Origin: Opitutia bacterium
GTDB taxonomy: Bacteria; Verrucomicrobiota; Verrucomicrobiia; Opitutales; UBA953
Length of the DNA stretch: 6,082 nucleotides
NCBI GenBank assembly: GCA_003485955.1
Contig: DNHH01000131.1
Span: 417 to 6,498, forward strand
Direction of reading: 5' to 3'
Position 1 is the first letter of the stretch. Each line of letters starts with the position of its first letter. Shown piece after piece: positions 6,006-6,082 of the stretch. The position numbers were made by a program, and so were the translations under genes. The notes under the pieces are model-generated. The model was not told the DNA's origin. It made no database searches and saw nothing but the letters and a program-made list of their open reading frames with translations.

Positions 6006-6082
6006 ATGCAAAAAGCGGATCTACGTCAAAAACACCGAGACGCGCGGCAAAAATTGTCAGCTGAAGAAATCAGCAAAGCTTC
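6006..6082 (+). CDS. Probable 5-formyltetrahydrofolate cyclo-ligase, N-terminus (cut by window edge)
   Basis: Only the first 25 codons are inside the window. The peptide MQKADLRQKHRDARQKLSAE followed by EISKA and a partial Ser codon has the characteristic start of 5-formyltetrahydrofolate cyclo-ligase (MTHFS/YgfA family): a K-x2-LR-x3-R-x-R pattern, then L-S-x-E-E and an alternating Ser/Ala segment. This cytoplasmic enzyme uses ATP to turn 5-formyl-THF into 5,10-methenyl-THF. The family active-site and nucleotide-binding motifs lie further on and cannot be checked. The ATG is 4 nt after the ctaB stop with only a weak GAG upstream, so it probably belongs to the same operon. The call rests on a short stretch, so another short basic helical N-terminus remains possible. 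Confidence 0.65.
   Translation, partial: MQKADLRQKHRDARQKLSAEEISKA

Larger units (their letters stand above)
422..6082 (+). other. Predicted six-gene operon
   Basis: Six genes run in the same direction with gaps of 8, -4, 9, -4 and 4 nt and no room for internal promoters or terminators between them. The order is TPR protein, sufE, peptidase-like protein, ctaA, ctaB, probable cyclo-ligase. The likely promoter lies at 327-355. The unit extends past the right edge. Promoters inside the coding regions cannot be excluded. Confidence 0.75.

Noticed and set aside
1..6082. CRISPR arrays, insertion sequences, tRNA/rRNA genes, phage or defence-system genes.
   Set aside because: No repeated spacers, terminal inverted repeats, transposase or integrase motifs, or structural RNA signatures were seen; nearly all of the DNA is accounted for by the genes listed.

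Overview
This 6.1 kb window looks like ordinary bacterial chromosome with tightly packed genes. A leftward, 5'-truncated view of rpsL (ribosomal protein S12) occupies the left edge. It is separated by a divergent intergenic region of about 170 bp from a rightward run of six closely spaced genes that fills the rest of the window. The style of the S12 protein, the moderate GC content, and a secreted TPR protein and a caspase-fold-like protein next to heme A biosynthesis genes suggest a member of the PVC group, most likely Verrucomicrobiota (Opitutae-like). That placement is an inference from general protein character and would need a phylogeny of S12, CtaA or CtaB.

Layout: (1) 1-250, minus strand, rpsL, N-terminal 83 codons only. 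(2) 251-421, divergent regulatory region with a plausible sigma-70-type promoter for the rightward operon (TTAACA, 17-nt spacer, CATAAG) and only a weak candidate for rpsL. (3) 422-2203, a secreted helical-repeat (TPR-like) protein. (4) 2212-2640, SufE, the sulfur-acceptor protein of Fe-S cluster assembly, with Cys51 at the canonical position. (5) 2637-4136, a secreted clan CD (gingipain/caspase-like) cysteine peptidase-like protein with a His211/Cys263 candidate dyad. (6) 4146-5132, CtaA/COX15 heme A synthase. (7) 5129-6001, CtaB protoheme IX farnesyltransferase. (8) 6006 to the right edge, the first 25 codons of a probable 5-formyltetrahydrofolate cyclo-ligase.

The six rightward genes are probably one transcription unit: the gaps are 8, -4, 9, -4 and 4 nt, with two ATGA stop/start overlaps (sufE/peptidase and ctaA/ctaB). 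Only the first gene has a clear Shine-Dalgarno sequence, so the internal genes may depend on translational coupling. CtaB and CtaA act in sequence (heme B to heme O to heme A) to supply heme A for an aa3-type cytochrome oxidase, whose structural genes are not in the window. SufE serves Fe-S biogenesis, but no sufS or sufBCD is present. The TPR protein and the peptidase-like protein both carry signal peptides and could act together in the periplasm or at the cell surface; their role is unknown and is the least explained part of the window. No RNA genes, mobile elements, CRISPR arrays, phage genes or convincing terminators were seen.
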